Positions 1 through 5,432 of a stretch of DNA of 8,712 bases are shown here, piece by piece (positions within the stretch are counted from its first letter, which is position 1; every line of letters begins with the position of its first letter). The notes beneath the pieces were generated by a model. It was not told where the DNA came from. It saw only the letters and a program-made list of their open reading frames with translations, and ran no database searches. The stretch spans positions 1 to 8,712 of the forward strand of contig JAIPEV010000063.1 of assembly GCA_021736965.1 (NCBI GenBank). The letters run 5' to 3'. This DNA is from Halanaerobiales bacterium. GTDB taxonomy: Bacteria > Bacillota > Halanaerobiia > Halanaerobiales > M55B127. Made by a program: the position numbers and the translations under genes.

Positions 1-183
1 GAAATACCTTTATTGGCATGTATAATTTCTATTGTATATTCTTATGATGTAATGACTACTGGTAGACCTTATAAAGAACCCATGAGCAAAAAAGAAGCCT
101 TAGAAGAATTAAACAGGTGTGCTGGCAGTCAGTTTGACCCTGAGTTAGTCAAGATATTTATGGATATGATGAAAACAAGTTGA
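1..183 (+). CDS. HD-GYP domain protein, C-terminal end only (5' truncated by window; possibly degenerate)
   Basis: Frame 1 is open from the window edge to TGA at 181-183. The 60 residues match the end of HD-GYP cyclic-di-GMP phosphodiesterase domains: the pieces YDVMTTGRPYKEPMSKKEA and RCAGSQFDPELVKIF align with the usual YDAMTSDRPYR...LSKEEA and CAGTQFDPELV. Family members hydrolyse c-di-GMP with a metal centre. The usual segment ARIISVADAYDAMT reads here as ACIISIVYSYDVMT, so the Asp of 'VAD', a conserved metal ligand in the family, is a Tyr. Either the enzyme is inactive or the gene is decaying, which would fit the many broken genes to its right. No clear terminator follows. It is probably a chromosomal gene beside the prophage edge, not a phage gene. 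The rest of the protein lies outside the window. Confidence 0.8.
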   Translation, partial: EIPLLACIISIVYSYDVMTTGRPYKEPMSKKEALEELNRCAGSQFDPELVKIFMDMMKTS

Positions 184-285
184 GAATGTGGATTGAATGG
201 TTTTAAAGTTGCGTAGCGGAACAATAATTCAATTTATAAATAAAGGACCGTTTTAAAATAAATACCAAAATACTTTTTAAGGAAA

Positions 286-501
286 ATGATTAAATTAATT
301 AAATACTATGTAAACAAAAATGAACAAGAAAATTGAGACCATGAAGTTCACACTAAAAATTGTAATAATCTACCCAAAATTCAAAACAGAAAATATTTAG
401 GTAATTTTTCAAATTGTAATCAAGCAGTTAAAGAAGCCAAAAAATACTTTGACCAAGTAAATGGTTGTTATTTCTGTCCAAAAGAATGTCATACTACATA
501 A
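286..501 (+). pseudogene. Nonsense-mutated copy of the 68-residue Cys/His-rich gene at 5220-5426
   Basis: Reading from ATG at 286 gives an in-frame TGA at 334-336, then 54 codons nearly identical to the intact gene at 5220-5426. By eye, 146 of 162 bases agree after the stop and 45 of 54 residues are the same. The stop replaces the Gly codon of 'SNGDHEVH' (GGA to TGA). The conserved elements DHEVHTKNC, NRKYLGNFSNC and VNGCY.C.KEC are all still readable. Most of the differences change the amino acid, which suggests relaxed constraint. The N-terminus is longer by three codons and diverges. A weak AAGG lies just upstream, so even the start is poor. The copy sits between the HD-GYP gene and the 505-residue gene and marks the left end of the accessory region. 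Confidence 0.85.
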
Positions 502-622
502 ATATTTATACCTAACTCTATTTGGTTCTATCTATTTGCTTTTATTTTTATTTGTTAATATTTATTTTTCTCATTATAATAATGTTTGTTCTTGGAAATT
601 AGACTGTTTCAAAAGGATTTGG

Positions 623-651
623 CTGACCTTTATAAAAACAAAACATATAAG
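623..651 (+). promoter_or_regulatory. Candidate sigma-A promoter of the 505-residue gene
   Basis: CTGACC (623-628), a 17-base spacer and TATAAG (646-651) lie just before an AGGGGG ribosome binding site (662-667) and the ATG at 678. Box matches are 4/6 and 5/6. The region is A+T-rich, so chance matches are likely. The short leader of about 20 bases is plausible. Confidence 0.4.
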
Positions 652-677
652 TATAAACATAAGGGGGTTTTATATGT

Positions 678-2195
678 ATGAATTCATATCAAGAATCTTA
701 TGGAATTATAACCCAAATTCTAAAAAATTCTGGGTTGAATTATGAGGCGGACATGATTGATAAATTAGGTTCTCTTGCAGATAGTAATATAGAGGATATT
801 AATGCAATATATTCACAAAGTAATACCAATTCTCTTTTTACTGTACTAGTTAATATTACTGAAAATAATAAAATAAATGAAAATAAGTTGCAAGATATTT
901 GGACAACTAATCAAAAAACCCTTAGAAATAACTATTATATAAAAGTTAATTTTAGTAAACAAAAACATATTACAACATTAGATTCATTAGGAATTTTAGA
1001 TCATTTTGATGGAAAAATAACTTTTTTTCTTCATCCTCAATTCACTTTGAAATTTTTTAAATATTTAATAAATGAGGAAAAAGTAAATTTGGATAAACAT
1101 GTAAAAACAATAAAGACAATAAACCAAAAAGATGATGCTCCAGATATGAGAGTTACAAATTTAAAAAATGATATTGATGAAGGGATTAAAAAGTATTTGG
1201 TATACAAAAATAAAGAAGATTTAAATAAAGCTTTGAAAAATAAAACTATTATGAATTCTCATATAGAATTTTTACCTACTTCTACTGATTTTTACAAAGC
1301 GGGAATAAAATTTTATAATTCTAAAAATTCAATTTCTTTAGATTTATTTAATGACTTAGACGAAGGCTTTATTGATAAGCTTGGATCTTTATTTAGTGTT
1401 AATAATCGAAAAAGTTTTTTTAAAACTCCTTATTCTGTATTTGCAACTTCCTCAGGCCTATTATTACCAGAAGAATTTTATGGTTCGGAATATTTTAAAC
1501 ATAAAGACTTCGAAGGTAACTATCCGGCTCTAAGTGAAAAATATGATAAAAATGAATATAGAGAAAATTATTTTGAAAGGCTGAAAGAAGCTAGTAAAAA
1601 TAAACCTATCTTTTATTATTTTGATAAAACAAAAGCAAAAAAACAATTCAATAAAATATATTCTCAACTTTATACAAAAAAAGATAAAGAAAAATATGAA
1701 AAAAACGCAAAAGATATATGGGAAAGGTATGCAAATAATAAAAATATTGAAATAATAAAAGTAAAACACATAAAAGGTATATATGAATACTTTACGTTAT
1801 CAAACGGCAGAAATGTTATGATAACTAATAGAGGCAAAAAAGGTAATAAAATCGGTCATGGATTTTGGATTAAACCTGATAATAATAATCTATTTGATAT
1901 GGCGATAAATTTTATTAAAAAAAATGGACTAAAAATTGGTCCATTGGGACCAGCATATTTTTATGATTTTAAAGATGTAATTTCTTATCCAATTGCAGGA
2001 ACAATTTTAGCAATGACCCCTATCATGATAATTTTACTAATGACTGCAAAAGAAAACTATGATGAAAATATACAAATTATTGACACATTTTTTCATCAAG
2101 CAAAAAGCGATTTACCTGAACCAGAAGTGGTTAAATATTTTGGTAAAGATCAACCTGAGGTCCAAGTAAATCATATTAGCGACTTATTTGATTAA
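678..2195 (+). CDS. Unknown 505-residue protein with one C-terminal transmembrane segment
   Basis: I do not recognise a family. The ATG at 678 is preceded by AGGGGG at 662-667, 10 bases away. An ATG at 674 is out of frame. The protein is rich in Lys, Asn, Phe and Tyr. It has a very basic, probably helical stretch at about residues 315-350, and a conserved-looking compact block at 372-400 (NGRNVMITNRG then GHGFWIKP). A single hydrophobic segment lies at about 436-457, followed by a 48-residue acidic tail. The heptad IDKLGSL occurs twice (27-33 and 232-238), which may mark a weak internal duplication. There is no signal peptide. It appears to be a single-gene unit: it has its own promoter candidate upstream, and a terminator at 2412-2446 that derives from a holin fragment. 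Position in prophage cargo suggests lysogenic conversion, toxin or phage exclusion, but nothing in the sequence decides this. Confidence 0.8.
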   Translation: MNSYQESYGIITQILKNSGLNYEADMIDKLGSLADSNIEDINAIYSQSNTNSLFTVLVNITENNKINENKLQDIWTTNQKTLRNNYYIKVNFSKQKHITTLDSLGILDHFDGKITFFLHPQFTLKFFKYLINEEKVNLDKHVKTIKTINQKDDAPDMRVTNLKNDIDEGIKKYLVYKNKEDLNKALKNKTIMNSHIEFLPTSTDFYKAGIKFYNSKNSISLDLFNDLDEGFIDKLGSLFSVNNRKSFFKTPYSVFATSSGLLLPEEFYGSEYFKHKDFEGNYPALSEKYDKNEYRENYFERLKEASKNKPIFYYFDKTKAKKQFNKIYSQLYTKKDKEKYEKNAKDIWERYANNKNIEIIKVKHIKGIYEYFTLSNGRNVMITNRGKKGNKIGHGFWIKPDNNNLFDMAINFIKKNGLKIGPLGPAYFYDFKDVISYPIAGTILAMTPIMIILLMTAKENYDENIQIIDTFFHQAKSDLPEPEVVKYFGKDQPEVQVNHISDLFD

Positions 2196-2246
2196 TATAT
2201 TCAAAATCTTAATTTTCTAATAGGAACTCATTTAATAACAATCCTA

Positions 2247-2328
2247 AACTACTCCAAATGGAGACAAAAAGATAATCGATATTAATTTTTTAACAAATAC
2301 TCCTATTAATATCACAATATGAGTAGTT
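2247..2328. repeat. Nested inverted repeats downstream of the 505-residue gene
   Basis: AACTACTC (2247-2254) pairs with GAGTAGTT (2321-2328). Inside it, GATATTAAT (2278-2286) pairs with ATTAATATC (2305-2313). Both are perfect and concentric, so an RNA or cruciform with two stacked arms is possible. Each arm is A+T-rich and the loops are long (18 bases inside), so stability is uncertain. Confidence 0.35.
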
Positions 2329-2344
2329 AAAATAATTCATAATA

Positions 2345-2440
2345 TTACTTCCAAACCATTACTCCCTTCTCAGCCGACCTACCAACTACATAACCACCAA
2401 TCATAATCTTCAAAAGATCCCACAACTATAGTGGGATCTT
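2345..2440 (-). pseudogene. Detached remnant of the holin gene 3' end
   Basis: On the minus strand this reads WDLLKIMIGGYVVGRSAEKG then VMVWK and TAA (2345-2347). It is the same as the last residues of the intact holin at 5433-5831, which ends ...KGVRVWKK. A perfect 42-base match links 2382-2423 to 5473-5514. The similarity ends at the stop codon on one side and just past the hairpin on the other. Inside, the codons for PPQM have become PL-stop-L, so nothing longer can be translated. No other part of a holin or lysis gene is present here. The piece lies between the 505-residue gene and the transglutaminase-like gene. It looks like the scar of a second prophage end or of a recombination event at the holin tail. 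Confidence 0.85.
2382..2423. repeat. 42-base direct repeat, copy 1 (holin tail remnant)
   Basis: This stretch is identical base for base to 5473-5514. It covers the left arm of the terminator hairpin and the codons for the holin segment LLKIMIGGYVV. Confidence 0.9.
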
Positions 2441-2446
2441 TTTTTA
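2412..2446 (+). terminator. Strong intrinsic terminator derived from holin coding sequence
   Basis: A perfect 12-bp stem, AAAAGATCCCAC (2412-2423) with GTGGGATCTTTT (2431-2442), closes a 7-base loop and runs into seven T (2439-2445). It lies downstream of the 505-residue gene and probably ends its transcript. The same stem, with a different loop and a poorer T-tract, lies inside the intact holin gene at 5504-5532. Confidence 0.85.
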
Positions 2447-2548
2447 TTGAAGGATTATTTTAACCTTTAATGAATTATAAAATTACTTATTGCTATTAAA
2501 AAAACAAATGCTTTTGTTTTTAAAATTAATAATAAGAAGGCGATAAAA

Positions 2549-3496
2549 ATGAAAAAGTATATCTTTATATTCACAATGATTATTATTTTATGTATCTCTT
2601 TAACTGTATTGAGTGATAACACTCCAAAAAATATTGAAATCGCTCCAGGAAGTAATAAAGATGCTGTTACTATCAACTGGGAAGGTTCATTAGAAATTGA
2701 TAATAGCAAATCTATTAATGTAAAAGTATTTGATGAAACATATTTACATAAGAATAAAGATAATGTCACAGTTACATTTTTAGTTTTCCATAATAGTTCT
2801 GATGGGTGGGGAGAATCTATACAACCTACTCCTGATCAAATATTTCAGGGTCCAGGGGGATATGTAGAAAAAACTGAGCTGCCTGTAGAAAAAACAGGGG
2901 GTTATTGGCAAGGTGATATAACTATTATACCGAAAACAACTACAAAAAGTATTTCAATATGGAAAAATAAAAATGAAGGTTCAAAATATTACGCTTTAGA
3001 TATTTTATTTGATAATAGGACTAATAATACAAATGACACTAACAATAATGTTAGTAGTGAACTTAAAGATGTAATAAAAAATATAAACACACCAAGAGAA
3101 CTGCTCACATTTATGAATAATTATTTTACAATCAAGTATCATGACGGCATGGTAGCATATACTCCTGAAGAATTCTATGAAATTAAAAAAGGAGATTGTA
3201 AAGACTGGGCTTTATTTGCTGAATATATATTTTTAGAAAAAGGATATAAGACAAAAAGACTTGCATATTCACCAACATTAAAACCTGGTGGTCATGTCAT
3301 TACCTTGTATTGGATAGAAGATAAAATTTATTATCTTACCACAAGAGCAGATGATGCTTATATTTTTGGACCATATAATAATATAGAAGAAGTCTTAAAA
3401 CATGAAGTTAAAAGGCGACCTGATTTAGATCAATTTCCACCTTATTATAAATTTTGTCCAGCCGGAATACAAAAATGTCCGCCATTAGATAAATAA
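2549..3496 (+). CDS. Secreted transglutaminase-like cysteine protein
   Basis: The ATG at 2549 has AGAAGG at 2535-2540. Residues 1-22 form a signal peptide (MKKYIFIFTM then a hydrophobic run). The Cys at 15 is not in a good lipobox, so a lipoprotein is unlikely. Residues 25-155 look beta-rich, like a sandwich domain. An Asn/Thr-rich linker follows (about 157-169). Residues 175-290 resemble the transglutaminase-like fold: GDCKDWALFAEYIFLEKGY holds the likely nucleophile Cys217, and GGHVITLYW holds the likely His249. An Asp at 268 or 269 could complete the triad. Members act as cysteine proteases, transglutaminases or peptide-processing enzymes; the substrate here is unknown. Two more Cys near the C-terminus (303, 310) could form a disulfide outside the cell. 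It needs its own promoter because a terminator lies just upstream. As prophage cargo it could alter the cell surface. Confidence 0.75.
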   Translation: MKKYIFIFTMIIILCISLTVLSDNTPKNIEIAPGSNKDAVTINWEGSLEIDNSKSINVKVFDETYLHKNKDNVTVTFLVFHNSSDGWGESIQPTPDQIFQGPGGYVEKTELPVEKTGGYWQGDITIIPKTTTKSISIWKNKNEGSKYYALDILFDNRTNNTNDTNNNVSSELKDVIKNINTPRELLTFMNNYFTIKYHDGMVAYTPEEFYEIKKGDCKDWALFAEYIFLEKGYKTKRLAYSPTLKPGGHVITLYWIEDKIYYLTTRADDAYIFGPYNNIEEVLKHEVKRRPDLDQFPPYYKFCPAGIQKCPPLDK

Positions 3497-3502
3497 AGTT
3501 TG

Positions 3503-3518
3503 AGTTAATATATTAACT
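3503..3518. repeat. 16-base perfect palindrome after the transglutaminase-like gene
   Basis: AGTTAATATATTAACT is its own reverse complement and begins 7 bases after the stop codon. It could be a weak terminator or an operator. It has no T-tract and is entirely A+T-rich apart from one G/C pair, so its function is uncertain. Confidence 0.35.
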
Positions 3519-3567
3519 TCATAATAATTTTTGAAGAGTGTTTTGATATTTTGAAAGGAGTGATAAT

Positions 3568-4264
3568 ATAAGTTTAAATCCATTTGAATATATGAAAATT
3601 TTAGATACTATTTCGAAGGATAAAAAATTTAAATAACAGTAATCCAAAATGATGATAATAAGTGGTGGCCAAAATATATTCAGGCTTCTAAAAAAAATTG
3701 ATTATTATAGAAAAGCTATTAAGGAGATCGAACAATATTCTTATGAAGAACTTACTAATATGAGTGATAATAAAATAAAAAGATTTTTTGAGCATTTAGG
3801 TTTACAAAATAAAAAACTAAAATATATAAAATCTGTATTTGATTTTTTGAAAAAACATGATATTAATGTAATAAAAAAATACCCATCCGAACAATTAATA
3901 AATTTAATAAAAAACAAGATACAACAAGCAGGATATAAAGTTGGGCAATGTGCCACTTTATATTTAAAAGGATACCATAGTGGCGTAATGCCTGTAGATA
4001 GCGGTATGAATAATTTGCTTAGGCTTCAATATTTCTAGTAGTTCAAAAGGACATAAAGAGCTCAGAAAGAAACTTGAAAAACTGAACACTAAAATTAATT
4101 TAAGACCCGTGGCAATAAGTAATGGTTATCAAAATTTAAATTTCCCATCAAATAAACCTCTAACTTAGTGGGCTCATTTGGTTTTGGTTTATTTTAAAAG
4201 GTTTTATTGCATGAAAAATAAAAACACTAATAATTTAATTGTCCACTATATGATAATAACTTGA
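3568..4264 (+). pseudogene. Decayed gene resembling HhH-GPD (endonuclease III-type) DNA glycosylases
   Basis: The longest intact stretch (ATG 3649 to 4038) is only the middle of a larger gene. AAAGGAG (3554-3560) sits 7 bases before ATA at 3568, where an ATG is expected. From there, SLNPFEYMKILDTISKDKKF runs in frame 1. A one-base loss near 3631 shifts to frame 3, which reads NDDNKWWPKYIQASKK. An eight-A run (3690-3697) shifts back to frame 1 (DYYRKAIKEIEQYSYEE). Near 4020 it shifts to frame 2 (GFNISSSSKGHKELRKKLE). TAG at 4166-4168 interrupts before WAHLVLVYFKRFYC, and the frame ends at 4262-4264. The restored protein would have about 230 residues. NKIQQAGYKVGQCATLYL followed by MPVDSG resembles the helix-hairpin-helix and the catalytic Asp region of the HhH-GPD superfamily. 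The glycosylase call is by motif only; the broken state is much surer than the family. Confidence 0.7.
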
Positions 4265-4345
4265 TTAATAGTCAACCTTTATGTGTTTAAAAAATAGGTT
4301 CTCCTCCAAAACTTTCGGTAAGACTGTTATATAATCTGGAGTATC
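4265..4345 (-). pseudogene. Remnant of an unknown coding sequence, left inverted copy
   Basis: Read on the minus strand from 4345, this gives DTPDYITVLPKV, then EENLFFKHIKVDY and TAA at 4265-4267. The plus-strand remnant at 5068-5220 reads DTPDYITVLPTV...KNIKL. The differing bases in the codons for V, L, P and V are all synonymous, which points to descent from a real gene. No start codon or family was recognised. Confidence 0.45.
4323..4345 (+). repeat. 23-base perfect inverted repeat, left copy
   Basis: This is the exact reverse complement of 5143-5165. Further out, both copies also share a GGTTCTCCT block (4297-4305, opposite 5178-5186). The pair brackets the SHOCT gene. The left copy contains TATAAT (4330-4335) pointing toward that gene, so it could carry its -10 box, although no good -35 was seen. 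Confidence 0.85.
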
Positions 4346-4418
4346 AGAGCCTTATGAAAACTCACATAGATATTTTGGCTATAATAAGCTATTTTAAAAA
4401 AAGGAGGAATTTAATAAA

Positions 4419-4973
4419 ATGACTGTTCTAATTATAATATTTGTCGTGGTTATGATCCTTTTAGCAGTTTATTTCCAAAAAAAACATGATAAGTCTATAG
4501 CAACAATAAAGGAAGAATTTGATGGCATATATCTTTTTCAGTGTAACAATGATAAACATGATTATAGAATGGCCAAGTTATATGATGATAGAGTGGAGAT
4601 AGTTTCTGATGCAGGTGAAAGAACAATTTATATTGATCAAATAAATTCTGTTCAAGTTGTGCCTAAAAGTATGGTCACTCCTGGATATCTACGAATTATG
4701 ACAGGAGATGCAGATGATTATTCTAGTTGGCAAAAGGCAAAGAAAGATGGGAATGCAATTTGTCTTACAAGTAAAAAAGATACGAAGCCTGCTAAAGAAT
4801 TGGAAAAACAAATTAATCGCCTCAGACAAGAATCACGAAAAAAAGATACGGCTCAAGAAGGTAGTACTCAAAAAAGTAATGCTGAAAAAATAAAGGAGTT
4901 TAAAGAGTTACTGGATGAAGGTATAATAAACGAAGAAGAATTTCAAAAAAAGAAAGAGGAGTTAATGGCTTAA
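4419..4973 (+). CDS. Membrane-anchored PH-like/SHOCT domain protein
   Basis: The ATG at 4419 follows AAGGAGG at 4401-4407. Residues 3-18 form one hydrophobic N-terminal anchor, followed by KK, so most of the protein is probably cytoplasmic. Residues about 34-120 have the short beta-strand pattern of bacterial PH-like domains (AKLYDDRVEIVSDAGERTIY, then IDQINSVQVV). A charged linker with coiled-coil character spans 124-152. The last 30 residues (KIKEFKELLDEGIINEEEFQ, then KKKEELMA) are a typical SHOCT domain, a short helical hairpin common at the C-terminus of small bacterial and phage proteins and thought to mediate oligomer or partner contacts. The gene is monocistronic in appearance and is flanked by 23-base inverted repeats. 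The function in the host or phage is unknown. Confidence 0.8.
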   Translation: MTVLIIIFVVVMILLAVYFQKKHDKSIATIKEEFDGIYLFQCNNDKHDYRMAKLYDDRVEIVSDAGERTIYIDQINSVQVVPKSMVTPGYLRIMTGDADDYSSWQKAKKDGNAICLTSKKDTKPAKELEKQINRLRQESRKKDTAQEGSTQKSNAEKIKEFKELLDEGIINEEEFQKKKEELMA

Positions 4974-5056
4974 AAATCAATAATATTCATTTAACTTATT
5001 TGTTTATTTTTATTTGTAAAAAACATCTATAATTCCTTACAATAAGGTATATTATG

Positions 5057-5079
5057 AGCTTTTTTAATTTAAAAAAGCT
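5057..5079. terminator. A+T-rich hairpin downstream of the SHOCT gene
   Basis: AGCTTTTTT (5057-5065) pairs with AAAAAAGCT (5071-5079) around AATTT. It may end the SHOCT transcript, but no T-tract follows on the plus strand. Confidence 0.35.
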
Positions 5080-5220
5080 AATAATAATAAATATCAAAAC
5101 TTTGCTTTTTCAACAACAATAATTAGAGGGGAATTTGTTTTTGATACTCCAGATTATATAACAGTTTTGCCCACGGTAGGAGAACCAAAAAATATAAAGT
5201 TAAAAGGAGGAAATTTATAA
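5068..5220 (+). pseudogene. Remnant of an unknown coding sequence, right copy, ending in TAATG overlap with the 68-residue gene
   Basis: This is an open stretch of 50 codons without a start codon. It ends in TAA at 5218-5220, whose last A is the first base of the ATG of the 68-residue gene. It reads RGEFVFDTPDYITVLPTVGE, then PKNIKLKGGNL. The AAAGGAGG of the next gene lies within its last codons. The one-base stop/start overlap suggests that it was once an upstream gene translationally coupled to the 68-residue gene. Its core is repeated in inverted orientation at 4265-4345. I do not recognise the family. Confidence 0.4.
5143..5165 (-). repeat. 23-base perfect inverted repeat, right copy
   Basis: This is the exact reverse complement of 4323-4345. 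It lies inside the open stretch at 5068-5220 and encodes DTPDYIT there. Confidence 0.85.
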
Positions 5221-5426
5221 TGATCAAGTATTACGTAAACAAAAAAGCTCAATCAAATGGAGACCATGAAGTCCACACTAAAAATTGTAATTATCTACCC
5301 GAAAGACAAAACAGAAAATATTTAGGTAATTTTTCAAATTGTCATCAAGCAGTTAAAGAAGCCAAAAAACATTTTAACCAAGTAAATGGCTGTTATTATT
5401 GTTCAAAAGAATGTCATACCTCTTAA
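5220..5426 (+). CDS. Small Cys/His-rich protein, 68 residues, conserved hypothetical
   Basis: The ATG at 5220 follows AAAGGAGG at 5203-5210. The protein carries His16, His20, Cys23, Cys41, His42, Cys58, Cys61, Cys65 and His66. The C-terminus VNGCYYCSKECHTS gives a CxxCxxxCH cluster that could bind zinc or another metal. From memory, similar short proteins (YYVNK.AQ.NGDHEVH...NQV.GCYYC..ECHTS) occur widely in bacteria without a known function; I could not check this. There is no signal peptide or membrane segment. It stops 6 bases before the end of the convergent holin gene, so its transcript must run into holin antisense. A decayed second copy lies at 286-501. Confidence 0.85.
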   Translation: MIKYYVNKKAQSNGDHEVHTKNCNYLPERQNRKYLGNFSNCHQAVKEAKKHFNQVNGCYYCSKECHTS

Positions 5427-5432
5427 ATAGTA

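Noticed and set aside
184..285. Possible attachment site or tRNA remnant after the HD-GYP gene
   Set aside because: No cloverleaf, no terminator hairpin and no repeat of this stretch elsewhere in the window could be seen.
461..745. A 94-codon plus-strand open frame with a hydrophobic run, between the dead 68-residue copy and the 505-residue gene
   Set aside because: Its start lies inside the dead gene and its end overlaps the 505-residue gene in another frame. It has no ribosome binding site, and the hydrophobicity comes from T-rich intergenic sequence.
1530..1769. Minus-strand frame of Phe/Ile-rich codons opposite the 505-residue gene
   Set aside because: The composition is the mirror of a Lys/Asn-rich gene on the plus strand; no plausible start signal or context.
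2500..2521. A/T hairpin (AAAAACAAA with TTTGTTTTT) before the transglutaminase-like gene
   Set aside because: Only one G/C pair in the stem and no gene that it would terminate. It is probably a by-product of A and T runs, though a leader structure is not excluded.
2467..2769. Minus-strand 100-codon hydrophobic frame opposite the start of the transglutaminase-like gene
   Set aside because: It is antisense to a gene with a clear signal peptide and active-site motifs. Its hydrophobic part is the mirror of A-rich sequence.
3741..3956. Minus-strand frame opposite the decayed glycosylase-like gene
   Set aside because: It is a shadow of Lys/Ile-rich coding sequence; the plus-strand frames give coherent protein on both sides.
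4708..4893. Alternative plus frame inside the SHOCT gene
   Set aside because: Lys-rich out-of-frame reading within a well-supported gene.
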